From the NCBI GenBank assembly GCA_049840835.1, contig JASGJG010000030.1:1-64000 (forward strand): 64,000 nucleotides of DNA, given 5' to 3'. Below are positions 53,962 to 62,700 of this stretch, piece by piece. The notes under the pieces are model-generated. The model was given only the letters and a program-made list of their open reading frames with translations. It was not told the DNA's origin and ran no database searches. Both the position numbers and the translations under genes were made by a program. The stretch is from JANLTX01 sp049840835 (GTDB lineage: Bacteria > Armatimonadota > Armatimonadia > Armatimonadales > Armatimonadaceae). Each line of letters begins with the position of its first letter. Positions within the stretch are counted from its first letter, which is position 1.

Positions 53962-54709
53962 AGTCTTTGAAGCGATACTTTACCAGGGTCCAGAACGCAT
54001 CGAAGGCGTCAGTCCAGCGGATTTTCTTCCCCTGAGAGATGCTGCGGGCGGTGTACTCAATCGGAATCTCGTGGATTTTGATACCGCGCTTCAGGGTCTT
54101 GGCGGTGACCTCCGGGCAGAAGTCGAAGCGCCGGGATTTCAGGGTCAGGGTCTGCAGAAAGTCCGTGCGGAAGACCTTGTAGCAAGTCGCTTCGTCGGAG
54201 ATATGCGCGCCGGGGTAGAGAATATTCGCCGTCAGGGTCAGCAGTTTGTTGGCCACCAGGTTTGGTAGCTTCATATTGCTTACCTTGCCTTTGAATCGGG
54301 AGCCGTAGACCACCGTAGCATCCCCAGAGATTAGCGGAGCTAATAGGCGGGGGTAATCCTGTGGATCGTACTCTAAGTCGGCATCCTGCACGATCAGAAA
54401 CTTGCCCCGTGCGGCCCCTATAGCCGTTACAATTGCCGCGCCTTTACCCTGATTCTGTTCGTGGTAGAGCACCCGCACATTGTCGTACTGGCCCTCTACC
54501 TCCGTCTTCAGGAGTTCACGCGTACCATCGGTAGAGCCATCCTCTACCAGAATCAGCTCCATATCCAGCGGCACATCCTGGATTTTCTCCAGAATGGTAA
54601 TCAGGGTCGCTCGCTCGTTATAGACCGGAATGGCAACTGAGAGCAGAGGTTCGCTCACCAGCAGGGCTTTCGGTGGAGAAGAGGGGGCAACAAGGGCGTC
54701 ATTGACCAT
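53960..54709 (-). CDS. family 2 glycosyltransferase (dolichyl-phosphate mannosyltransferase-like)
   Basis: GT-A fold transferase of 249 residues that should move a sugar from a nucleotide donor to a polyprenyl phosphate or lipid. Seen are LLSVAIPVYNERATL, LVEDGSTDGTRELL, ARGKFLIVQDADLEYDP with the DxD-type metal site, and the acceptor-side FCPEVTAKTLKRGIKIHEIPI. No transmembrane segment is present, so it acts at the inner face of the membrane. It is convergent with the DUF1080 gene across a palindromic repeat and divergent from the gene at 54802. Confidence 0.9.
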   Translation of the reverse strand: MVNDALVAPSSPPKALLVSEPLLSVAIPVYNERATLITILEKIQDVPLDMELILVEDGSTDGTRELLKTEVEGQYDNVRVLYHEQNQGKGAAIVTAIGAARGKFLIVQDADLEYDPQDYPRLLAPLISGDATVVYGSRFKGKVSNMKLPNLVANKLLTLTANILYPGAHISDEATCYKVFRTDFLQTLTLKSRRFDFCPEVTAKTLKRGIKIHEIPIEYTARSISQGKKIRWTDAFDAFWTLVKYRFKD

Positions 54710-54788
54710 AATGTTCTACTCTATTGTACCGCTGAGGTGCAAGAATTGTTCCCAAAGGGGTAGCTGGAACCGGGTTTCGATAAAGTCG

Positions 54789-54794
54789 TATAAT
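54789..54794 (+). promoter_or_regulatory. -10 box of the nitronate-monooxygenase-like gene
   Basis: Consensus TATAAT ends 7 bases before the ATG at 54802, placing the expected transcription start at the start codon. No strong -35 box is visible. Confidence 0.5.
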
Positions 54795-54801
54795 CCAGCG
54801 T

Positions 54802-55611
54802 ATGCCTGTAGAGATGCCCTGGACCATTCCCGTCGTTCAGGCAACACTAGGATCCTGTGACTCACCGGCTCTTGCTGCCGCCGTTAGCGAGGCCGGAGCC
54901 CTGGGCACCCTGAGTTTCCATGCCCTGGCGCCAGATGAAGCCGTGGAACGGCTTTCGAAACTGGCATCACTGACCCAGAAAACTGTTCTGATTGCTTTCA
55001 CGGGTCCCTGGGAGCAGGAAGAAGTTTTAGATGCCTGCATAGAGGCCGGGCATCGCTACTTCCAGGTCTTCTGGTGGAATGCACCCCGGCTGGTTCCCCG
55101 CATTCGGGCCGTAGGCGCCTTCGCCATTCAGCAAGTCGGAACGCTATCCCAGCTAAACGATGCTCTGGAGCGCGACGTAGATGGAATAGTCGCTCAGGGC
55201 ACAAGAGCCGGTGGCCCGGTTCGCTCACCCCTCTCCCTAGGTGAGCTGATTTCTGCCGTACGTACCCAGTTTTCCGGCTCACTTATCGCAGGCGGTGGCC
55301 TCGCCACACGTGAGGATGTGCACGAAGTACTGGCGCTCGGGGCAGATGCGGCGCTGCTAGGGACCCGCTTCTTGCTCTCCGAGGAAGCGATTGCCCCGCA
55401 AGAGCACAAATCGGCGCTAGTAGCCGCTCATAGCATGGACCTGCTTTTAGACACGCGGCTTATCGGAGATTGGCCCTGTGCTCCACGCCGACGGTTGCCA
55501 CTACCCGGCTATGACCATGGCACGTCTTCTCTAGAGGCGGGGCTGGGGTTGGACCAAATCAACGATGTACTGCCCGCCGCTGAGTTAGTCCGATTATTAA
55601 ATCCTCGCTAA
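54802..55611 (+). CDS. nitronate monooxygenase-like FMN enzyme lacking the catalytic His
   Basis: TIM-barrel FMN protein of 269 residues in the nitronate monooxygenase/2-nitropropane dioxygenase family. Family segments are AVSEAGALGTLSFHAL, VDGIVAQGTRAGGPV, LIAGGGLATREDVHEVLALGADAALLGTRFL. The usual AQGxEAGGHxG motif, which provides the base His, reads AQGTRAGGPVR here, with Pro139 in the His place. The protein is also shorter than typical family members. It may use another residue or another substrate. The start is leaderless, with TATAAT 7 bases upstream. Confidence 0.82.
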   Translation: MPVEMPWTIPVVQATLGSCDSPALAAAVSEAGALGTLSFHALAPDEAVERLSKLASLTQKTVLIAFTGPWEQEEVLDACIEAGHRYFQVFWWNAPRLVPRIRAVGAFAIQQVGTLSQLNDALERDVDGIVAQGTRAGGPVRSPLSLGELISAVRTQFSGSLIAGGGLATREDVHEVLALGADAALLGTRFLLSEEAIAPQEHKSALVAAHSMDLLLDTRLIGDWPCAPRRRLPLPGYDHGTSSLEAGLGLDQINDVLPAAELVRLLNPR

Positions 55612-55643
55612 AATCTCACGACTTTTGCCGTGGGTTTTTGTGG

Positions 55644-55649
55644 TACCCT
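55644..55649 (+). promoter_or_regulatory. -10 box of the bifunctional aldolase gene
   Basis: TACCCT ends 7 bases before GTG at 55657. The spacing equals that of other leaderless starts in the window and is the reason for choosing GTG 55657 over upstream in-frame starts. Confidence 0.4.
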
Positions 55650-55656
55650 TTCTGTC

Positions 55657-57831
55657 GTGAACCTTACCTATCTTTCCGACCTCTGGGATGAGGCACTGGC
55701 TTCTAAGATGGATGAGCCGGAGCTCCTGCGCTACCGCTCCAACCTCCTCGGCTCCGACCCGCGTATCACCAACTTCGGTGGAGGAAACACATCCGCCAAG
55801 ATTACCGAGACCGACCCGGTTACCGGCGAGAGTGTCCCCGTTCTCTGGGTCAAGGGCAGCGGCGGGGATTTAGGCACCATTACCCGCTCCGGGTTCGCCC
55901 GACTCTACCAGGACAAGTTAGAGGCTCTGAAAGGCCGCTACAAGGGCATTGATTTCGAAGACGAAATGGTCGCGCTTTACCCCCTCTGCGCGTTTGGTCA
56001 GAGCACTGTTGCGCCGTCGATTGATACTCCGCTCCATGCCTTTGTACCTGCAAAACATGTGGACCACCTTCATCCTGACTGGGCGATTGCTCTCGCCGCC
56101 AGTGCAAATGGTCCTGCGCTCTTAGAGAAATTCCGCGAAGACACCGGAATTCATCTGGTCTGGCTGCCCTGGAAGCGCCCCGGCTTTGAGCTGGGCCTCT
56201 GGCTGGAGAAAGCCATTGCCGACAACCCCGGCTGCGATGGTGTGATTCTGGGCTCCCATGGCATCTTCACCTGGGGCGATACGTCTCGCTCCAGCTACGA
56301 AAGCACGCTGAAAGTATTGGATGCTATCGGTAGCTTCGTGGTGCCGAAAATTGAAGCCCGTGGCGAGTCTGTGTTCGGAGGTCAGGCAACTGCTACTCGC
56401 TCAGACCGCGAATCTCTGGCTGCTGCTCTGATGCCGGTGCTGCGTGGCCGGTTCGCCAAGACTCCGGTAGGTCACTACCATACCGGAGAGGATGTACTGC
56501 GCTTTGTGAATGCCAAAGACGCCAAGAAGCTGGCCGCGCGTGGCACTAGCTGCCCTGATCATTTCCTGCGTACCAAGGTAGAGCCGCTCTTTCTGCAGTG
56601 GGATGCCGCCAATGGCACCGAGGCGGAGCTGATTGCCGCCGCCGAAGCCGCGCTGCCGGAGTACCGTGACTCCTATGCGGTCTACTACGACCAGAACAAA
56701 GACCCCGAATCGCCCGCCATGCGCGCTGCCGACCCCACAGTGGTGCTGGTGCCTGGTGTTGGGCTGCTCAGCTTCGGCAAGAACGCGGCTGAAGCCCGAA
56801 TCACTGGTGAGTTCTTCATCAATGCCATCCATGTCATGGAGGGCGCCACAAGCCTCACCGGCATCGGCGAGGTTCAGGCGGATTTAGACCCCGCACTGAT
56901 CTGCGATAACTATGTCTCTCTGACCCGCAAAGAAGCGTTCAATATCGAGTACTGGGCGCTAGAAGAAGCCAAGCTGCAGCGCATGCCCGCCGAGAAGGAA
57001 GTGGCGCGCAAGGTGGCTGTAGTTGTGGGCGCTGGACCGGGTATCGGGCGCAATATCGCCACTCGCCTGCTGACTGAGGGCGCGCATGTTGTCTGCGCCG
57101 ATATCAAAGCAGAACTGGCCGAAGCGAGTGCTAGCGCGCTGTGCGAAAAATTCGGCAAAGACAGTGCGTATGGCGTACCTGTAGACATCACCAACCGCGA
57201 GAGCGTAAAGGCCGCTCTGGATGCTGCCTGCCTGCGCTACGGCGGTATCGATATTCTAGTCATCGTCGCTGCTGTCTTCTTCCCACCAGATGAGAAGGGG
57301 AACCTCTCCGATGCTCTCTTCCAGAAGACCTTCGAGGTCAATGTACTGGGCAGTTTCATAGCGGCAGACGAAGGCGCCAAGCGAATGCTGGCACAGGGCA
57401 GTGGCGGAAGCATTGTGCTTATTTCCAGTGCCAACGCCGTCGTTGCCAAGAAGGGTAGTCTCGCCTATGACACCAGCAAGACTGCACTGAACCATCTGGT
57501 GCGAGAGCTAGCCGTGACCTACGCCCCGAAAATCCGTGTGAATGCCGTAGCGCCAGCCACTGTGGTAGCAGGCAGCCAGATGTTCCCCAAAGACCGAGTC
57601 ATCGCATCACTGGCTAAGTACAACCTGCCGTACTCCGCTGAGGAAGATGACGAGGTGCTCCGCGAGCGTCTGGCCGACTTCTACGCCCAGCGCACGCTCT
57701 TAAAAGCCCGCGTAAACCCCACGGATATCGCCGAGGCCGCGTACCTGCTCTGTACGCCGAATCGCCTGCCGCTAACCACCGGGCAGGTGCTTCCCGTAGA
57801 TGGCGGATTGACTGAGGCGTTTCTGCGCTAG
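55657..57831 (+). CDS. bifunctional class II aldolase / short-chain dehydrogenase (rhamnulose-1-phosphate aldolase/lactaldehyde dehydrogenase-like)
   Basis: Fusion of 724 residues. Residues 1-440 form a class II (zinc) aldolase domain with NFGGGNTSAK and the metal-binding cluster HVDHLHPDW (His134, His137, His139). The C-terminal 260 residues form an SDR domain with VVVGAGPGIGRNIATRL and the catalytic YDTSK. The arrangement matches RhaE-type enzymes, which split rhamnulose 1-phosphate (or a related ketose phosphate) and oxidise or reduce the lactaldehyde. No other rhamnose gene is in the window, so the sugar is inferred. It ends 45 bases before the AT-rich ATPase gene. Confidence 0.9.
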   Translation: MNLTYLSDLWDEALASKMDEPELLRYRSNLLGSDPRITNFGGGNTSAKITETDPVTGESVPVLWVKGSGGDLGTITRSGFARLYQDKLEALKGRYKGIDFEDEMVALYPLCAFGQSTVAPSIDTPLHAFVPAKHVDHLHPDWAIALAASANGPALLEKFREDTGIHLVWLPWKRPGFELGLWLEKAIADNPGCDGVILGSHGIFTWGDTSRSSYESTLKVLDAIGSFVVPKIEARGESVFGGQATATRSDRESLAAALMPVLRGRFAKTPVGHYHTGEDVLRFVNAKDAKKLAARGTSCPDHFLRTKVEPLFLQWDAANGTEAELIAAAEAALPEYRDSYAVYYDQNKDPESPAMRAADPTVVLVPGVGLLSFGKNAAEARITGEFFINAIHVMEGATSLTGIGEVQADLDPALICDNYVSLTRKEAFNIEYWALEEAKLQRMPAEKEVARKVAVVVGAGPGIGRNIATRLLTEGAHVVCADIKAELAEASASALCEKFGKDSAYGVPVDITNRESVKAALDAACLRYGGIDILVIVAAVFFPPDEKGNLSDALFQKTFEVNVLGSFIAADEGAKRMLAQGSGGSIVLISSANAVVAKKGSLAYDTSKTALNHLVRELAVTYAPKIRVNAVAPATVVAGSQMFPKDRVIASLAKYNLPYSAEEDDEVLRERLADFYAQRTLLKARVNPTDIAEAAYLLCTPNRLPLTTGQVLPVDGGLTEAFLR

Positions 57832-57876
57832 AAAGTCAACTAGAAGTTGACGAAATCAACCAAGGAGAGAATATAG

Positions 57877-58998
57877 ATGTCAGTGTTTATAAAAGAAATT
57901 ACACCGAAAAATATTCTCTCCTTTGGAACTAATACTAAGCCAATTCAACTTGGTTCACTAAATATACTAATCGGGCCTAATGGGTCTGGAAAGTCAAATT
58001 TCGTTGATATATTGTGGATTCTGAGATTTCTTTCAAGAAACGAGAAGAATAAAATTCCCGGTTTTATTCAGGAAATTAAAAATAAATATAATGTAGACGA
58101 AAAAATTACGCTGTCCGGAAAAATGAAGCATGATGCTGGTGATAGTTACATCTCATATGAGGTGAGATTTTTTGATACAAATAATGATTATATAATTGAC
58201 AATGAACATTTAGAACTTTACGGGAGAATTGGGAGGAAAATATCATCGAAAGGTTCTTTGGATTTTAGTAAGAGTGATCATTCTATTCTGTCTGATAGTC
58301 GAATGATGTTTAGAAGTATCGAAGGGTCTTTGTTTAATGATGCTGTTGATGCTATGTGTGTCAAATACGAAAACATGGCATTTTATAGAAGATGGGAATT
58401 TGGTAGTCAGTCAATTCTAAAGATACCGCAGAAATCAGACCTTAGAAATGATGTTTTGGATGATGATTTATCGAATTTTTATATTTATTTGGCGCGACTT
58501 CGTAGTATGCCTCCTGTAAGAAGGAGGATAATTGAAATTTTAGGACGGTTTTATAGATATATTACGGATTTTAATATCACTCCATTTAGTGGCTATCTTC
58601 ATCTGGATTTTGAAGAAGGTGATGTCAAAATTCCCGCTAATCGTATCTCCGATGGTAGTTTGCGATTTCTTGTTTTGGTTGCTTTATTGTGTGATCCTAA
58701 TCCACCTCCTCTAATTTGTATTGAGGAACCAGAATTAGGAATGCATCCTGATTCGATTGCTATTCTATCTGATCTGTTAGTAGAGGCAGCAGGACGTACA
58801 CAAATCATTATCACTACCCATTCAGTTCAACTAGTAGATTCTTTTTCAGATAAGCCGGAAGTTATTCGAGTATGTGACAAAATAGATCAATCTACACAGA
58901 TCAAGCGTCTAAATTCAGAAGAGATAAAAGTTTGGCTGAAAGACTATAGCTTAGGTCAACTTTGGACAAGTGGGCAAATTGGTGGTGTTCGTTCGTGA
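57877..58998 (+). CDS. AAA family ATPase (AAA_21 / OLD-like), AT-rich
   Basis: ABC-type/OLD-like ATPase of 373 residues. Walker A is GPNGSGKS (33-40) in LNILIGPNGSGKSNFVDILW; the signature-like segment is NRISDGSLRFLVLV; Walker B is PLICIEEPELGMHPD with Glu283-Glu284; a switch His follows in IIITTHSVQLVDSF. Such ATPases often pair with a Toprim-type effector in phage defence. The gene is far richer in A and T than its neighbours, a sign of recent transfer. AAGGAGAG precedes the ATG. Its TGA overlaps the GTG of the next gene by 4 bases. Confidence 0.88.
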   Translation: MSVFIKEITPKNILSFGTNTKPIQLGSLNILIGPNGSGKSNFVDILWILRFLSRNEKNKIPGFIQEIKNKYNVDEKITLSGKMKHDAGDSYISYEVRFFDTNNDYIIDNEHLELYGRIGRKISSKGSLDFSKSDHSILSDSRMMFRSIEGSLFNDAVDAMCVKYENMAFYRRWEFGSQSILKIPQKSDLRNDVLDDDLSNFYIYLARLRSMPPVRRRIIEILGRFYRYITDFNITPFSGYLHLDFEEGDVKIPANRISDGSLRFLVLVALLCDPNPPPLICIEEPELGMHPDSIAILSDLLVEAAGRTQIIITTHSVQLVDSFSDKPEVIRVCDKIDQSTQIKRLNSEEIKVWLKDYSLGQLWTSGQIGGVRS

Positions 58999-59581
58999 AG
59001 GTAGTAGTTTATGTAGAGGGTGGTGGAAATGCAGACCTGGATACACGATGCCGTGATGGATTTCGTGGATTATTTGAGAAAGTCGGAATTCGAGTAAGGT
59101 TTGTAGCTTGTGGCGGACGCAATGCGGCATTTGACCGCTTCAATACACACGCATTGAATCTAGCTAAAGTTGAGGGATTCCCAATTTTGTTGGTAGATAG
59201 CGAAGACCCTATTTCCAATGAGGGATGGGAGCATGTAGAAAAGCGCGACAAGTGGGGAAGGCCTGACGGAATCTCCGACGAGCAAATTCTGTTTATGGCA
59301 ACCTGCATGGAAACGTGGATGGTAACTGATAGAGACTCTGTAGCTGCCTATTTCGGTCAGAAGTTTAATGATAAGGCTCTTGGTACAGATTCCGATTTAG
59401 AGAATCGGAAGCGTGATGTCGTTCAGAAAGCATTGGAAACTGCTTCCAAAAGCTGCTCAAGCAGTATGCTAAAGGGAAGATCTCTTTTGAGCTTCTCTCA
59501 CGGCTCAACCCGCAAAAGCTCTCTTCACTCTCTCACTGGAACCGCTGCGTTGAACTCATTCAGAGGGCTATCGCAGACTAG
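58995..59581 (+). pseudogene. DUF4276-like (Toprim-type) protein, one frameshift
   Basis: Product of about 195 residues. It opens with VVVYVEGGGNADLDTRCRDGF and FVACGGRNAAFDRF, then LLVDSEDP, the pattern of DUF4276 proteins, which are thought to have a Toprim-like nuclease core (Glu in VEGGG, Asp in VDSED). One A appears lost from the AAAA run near 59450. Restoring it gives a C terminus ending QYAKGKISFELLSRLNP ... HWNRCVELIQRAIAD and a stop at 59579-59581. The start is GTG 58995, overlapping the ATPase stop. It forms a two-gene unit with the ATPase; a defence role is inferred from similar ATPase-Toprim pairs. Confidence 0.75.
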
Positions 59582-59716
59582 GAAGTCGAGTTCTATGAGG
59601 CATAGAAAACACGGAATTTCACCTAATCAACTGAGTGACATAGCTCATGCCTCTGAGCTACCTTTTAGAGAGACTGGGCTAGATTCTTATCCTATTTCAC
59701 CAGAGGTTTTGGCAAC

Positions 59717-61283
59717 ATGAAGCGGGACGCAGGTTCTCAGGTAACGTCTCATTCCGACGGTTTGCACGGTTATATTTCGTATGATACGCAGGCTCGTCCG
59801 GAACGTGGAGCATTTAACGCGGGAATCGGGTTTTACTCCGCTGTCTGGGCGCTAACAGAGCAGCCACTAGCCGGGTTCCAGATCGGGCTGCCGGGCTGCT
59901 GGATTCTGCCGGATAACTCAGACAATAAAGATCGCCCACTGGCCCCCGAGGGAACGCTGGCCCGAAAATGGAAAGAACGCGGACCGACCTGGAGCAGTGT
60001 GTTCCAGACGGTAGAGGGTGGGCTTGGATACTGGGCAGGCAACCACTTCCGCTATGGTTGGCCCAAGTTCAGCATGAACGCCACGCCACAGTGCTACGAC
60101 TACGAGATCGGTTCGCCCGGTTGGTCGTTTTTCTACGATAACCAGACTCTGCCAGACAATCGCCTTGGAATCGCACAGCTCAGCAACCGACTGCTGATAC
60201 CCCCGGATGGGCTGACGTTTCAAAAAGGGCGCGAGGGAGATTTGTTTGGCTACGCCTGGCTTGCGCTGCCATTGACAGAACCTACCGTCGGGCCACCGTC
60301 CACCGGAGAGCAGTGCTGGACCTGCTTTATCAATGCTGCCAACTTCAAGGGACCAATTGCCTACTATGTGCCTGAGACCTGGAGTAAAATCGGGGCGCTG
60401 TTTCAGGAGCCGTTTCTGTATGGGCGTGGCCTGGATGCCCGAGCGGGTGTGGTAGGTGGCGGCGCCATTGAGATCAACACGGTGCCACGCCTTGAGGCTC
60501 GCGATGCACAAGGGAGGCTATTTTCTCGGATTCCCAAGCTGCGCTTTCCTGTAGATAGAGAAGGAAAAGCAGTGCTGGTGCAAGACGTGACCTATTTCTC
60601 AGGCCAGGCGCTTGCGGATGCGGTTCGGAAGTGGCGCGATGAGGGCGTGGCCTGCACAGGGCGCTTCCATCCAGCAGGTAGCTGGAAACCGTCTCTGAGC
60701 ACCCGAGCGACACGCTACGATCAGGCAGGCAAGACCATTGAAGGTATCGAAGGAATCTGTGCCACACATATCTTTGCGGGCAACCGCTGGGGAATGGAGT
60801 GGCAGACGAACTCGGTGACTCAATCGGGCGAGTTTCCCGAGTATTTCCGCCACGACGGGGAGCGTATTATTCCCATTGCACCGAAGGATGTGCCTGTGGA
60901 AACAGGTTTGAAGGCAGCATCGTTCCAGTTGGCGGAAAAAGGCGCAACCTATGTCACTCCCACAAGCCCGGCCTGGACTCGGCCCGGCCCGGCCACGCCA
61001 CCCAGCATGGTCAGGCTACAAGATGGCTCCGAAGTAACCTACGCCTGGTATCGATTCATCGACCAGCCCGTATTCGGGCAGTATGCCTGGGATTCGGCGT
61101 CGGCGAGAGCGCCTTCAGAAGCTGATTGAGGGGATTCACGCCCGCTGGAAACCGGACCAGGAGTATCTGCCTCCGCCAACGGCAGGTAAGCTGGTCCGGC
61201 TGGACTCTGCGCTCCGTGTGACTCCGCCAAAAGGAAAAGAGGTTGGCTACGTACCGATCGTTATTGGGCAGCGTAAGCCATGA
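59717..61283 (+). pseudogene. large protein of unknown function, one frameshift
   Basis: Not recognised. The rejoined product has about 520 residues, with no signal peptide. It is rich in Trp, Pro and Gly and contains GCWILPDNSDN, GGLGYWAGNHFRYGWPKFSMN, GEQCWTCFINAANFKGPIAYYVPETW and a C-terminal LQKLIEGIHARWKPDQEYLPPP...EVGYVPIVIGQR. A single-base shift near 61095-61110 separates the last 60 residues. The mature pattern suggests a beta-rich enzyme or a binding protein. It starts 135 bases after the DUF4276-like gene, a gap in which I see no feature, and its last codons overlap the next gene by 4 bases (ATGA). Confidence 0.6.
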
Positions 61284-62663
61284 CCCTCACTGAAGTTCTA
61301 CGCTTTTCCGATGGCCCGGTTCGCGTTCGGGCGCGCTGGGTGCTGCCTATCTATCTGCCGCCGATCTCGGACGGGGAGCTGGTCGTCGAAGCGGGTCGGG
61401 GTGCTGCATGTGGGCAAGTCCACGGGGCGCGCAGACATAGATCTGGGCAACGTGGCACTACTCCCGGGGTTCGTAAATGTCCACACGCATATTGAGTACA
61501 CGGCGCTTCGGGGTCTGCTGGAAGACATGGCGTTCTTTCCCTGGGTGCGACGGCTCACGGCACTCAAGGCTCACCTGACCCTGGATGACTGGGTAGGTAG
61601 CGCCACTCTGGGAGCGGCAGAGATGTTGGCGGCGGGCGTTACCTGCATCGGAGACTGCGCCGATGCTGGAGCGACGGTGAACGCTCTAATTGCCTCGGGC
61701 ATGCGCGGCATTGTCTTCCGGGAAGTCTTCGGTGTCGAAGCCACTCCCGATGACCAGACAATAGTGCGCAATCTGGACCGCAAGCTGGCGGATATGCAGG
61801 CGCATATTCTCCGTGCTGGAGCTGAAGAGCGGGTAGGTGTAGGAATCTCGCCACACGCTCCCTATACCGTTCGCGCCTCTCTATTTGAGCCGCTGGCGGC
61901 GCTAGCCAATCGGCGCGGTGTACGGCAGCAGATTCACCTGGCGGAATCTGTGGCTGAGCGCGAGCTATTCGCTCAAGGCACTGGAGAGTTCGCTGAGATG
62001 TTTACGCGCCGGGGAATTAAGTTTGAGCGCCGCGCGGAGACGGCTATCCGTCATGTATCTACTTCGGGGGGACTGGATGCTCCCACGGTGGCCGTACATG
62101 GGGTCTGGGCGACGGAGAGCGATATTGCTCTCCTGAAAGAGAAGAACGCAGCTATTGCTCACTGCCCGCGCTCCAATGGGAAGCTGGCAGCTGGATTTGC
62201 TCCACTAAAGGCGTTCTTAAACGCGGGGTTGAGTGTGGGAATCGGTACCGATTCCATGGTGAGCGGCAACAGCGCCGATATCTTTGAGGAGCTACGTTTC
62301 GCCCTCTATAATGCCCGTGCTCGTGAGAGCGATCCGATGGCACTGACCGCACGCCAGGCGCTGGAAATGGCCACGCTGGGTGGCGCTAAAGTGCTGGGCG
62401 CCGATGATGAGCTGGGCACGCTGCAGGTCGGCAAGCGCGCCGACTTTACTGCAGTTCGCTTAGATGGTCTGCATCTGCACCCGACCCCGGAAGACAATGT
62501 AGAAGGCGGATTGGTTTACTCCGCCCGTGCTTCCGATGTTCTGGCAACGGTGGTAGGCGGCGAGGTGCAGTATGAAGCCGGGCGCTTTCCCCGGCTGGAA
62601 CTATCGGGTCTACGCTCGGCTGTGGCAGCGACCCGCACAAGACTACTACAGGTGCCGCAATAA
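61280..62663 (+). pseudogene. amidohydrolase (nucleoside/aminodeoxyfutalosine deaminase-like), one frameshift
   Basis: Metal-dependent deaminase of about 460 residues. The correct ATG at 61280 opens with an N-terminal strand pair (VRVRARWVLPIYLPPISDGELVVEAG). A shift near 61396-61405 leads into VLHVGKSTG and the metal-binding LLPGFVNVHTHIEYTALRGLLED. Further ligands are His in GISPHAPYTV, His in QIHLAE and Asp in GIGTDSMVS. The TALRGLLED pattern fits the group that deaminates S-adenosylhomocysteine, methylthioadenosine or aminodeoxyfutalosine; the substrate cannot be chosen. Its start overlaps the upstream gene stop, so the two are probably linked functionally. Confidence 0.85.
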
Positions 62664-62696
62664 AAAACTCCCTGGTGCTTAGCACCAGGGAGTTTT
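62664..62696. terminator. bidirectional intrinsic terminator
   Basis: Perfect 16-bp arms (62664-62679 with 62681-62696) and a tiny loop lie between convergent genes. On the plus strand TTTTGGTTTTACTTTTT follows; on the minus strand the stem is followed by TTTTTTA. It should stop both transcripts. Confidence 0.88.
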
Positions 62697-62700
62697 GGTT

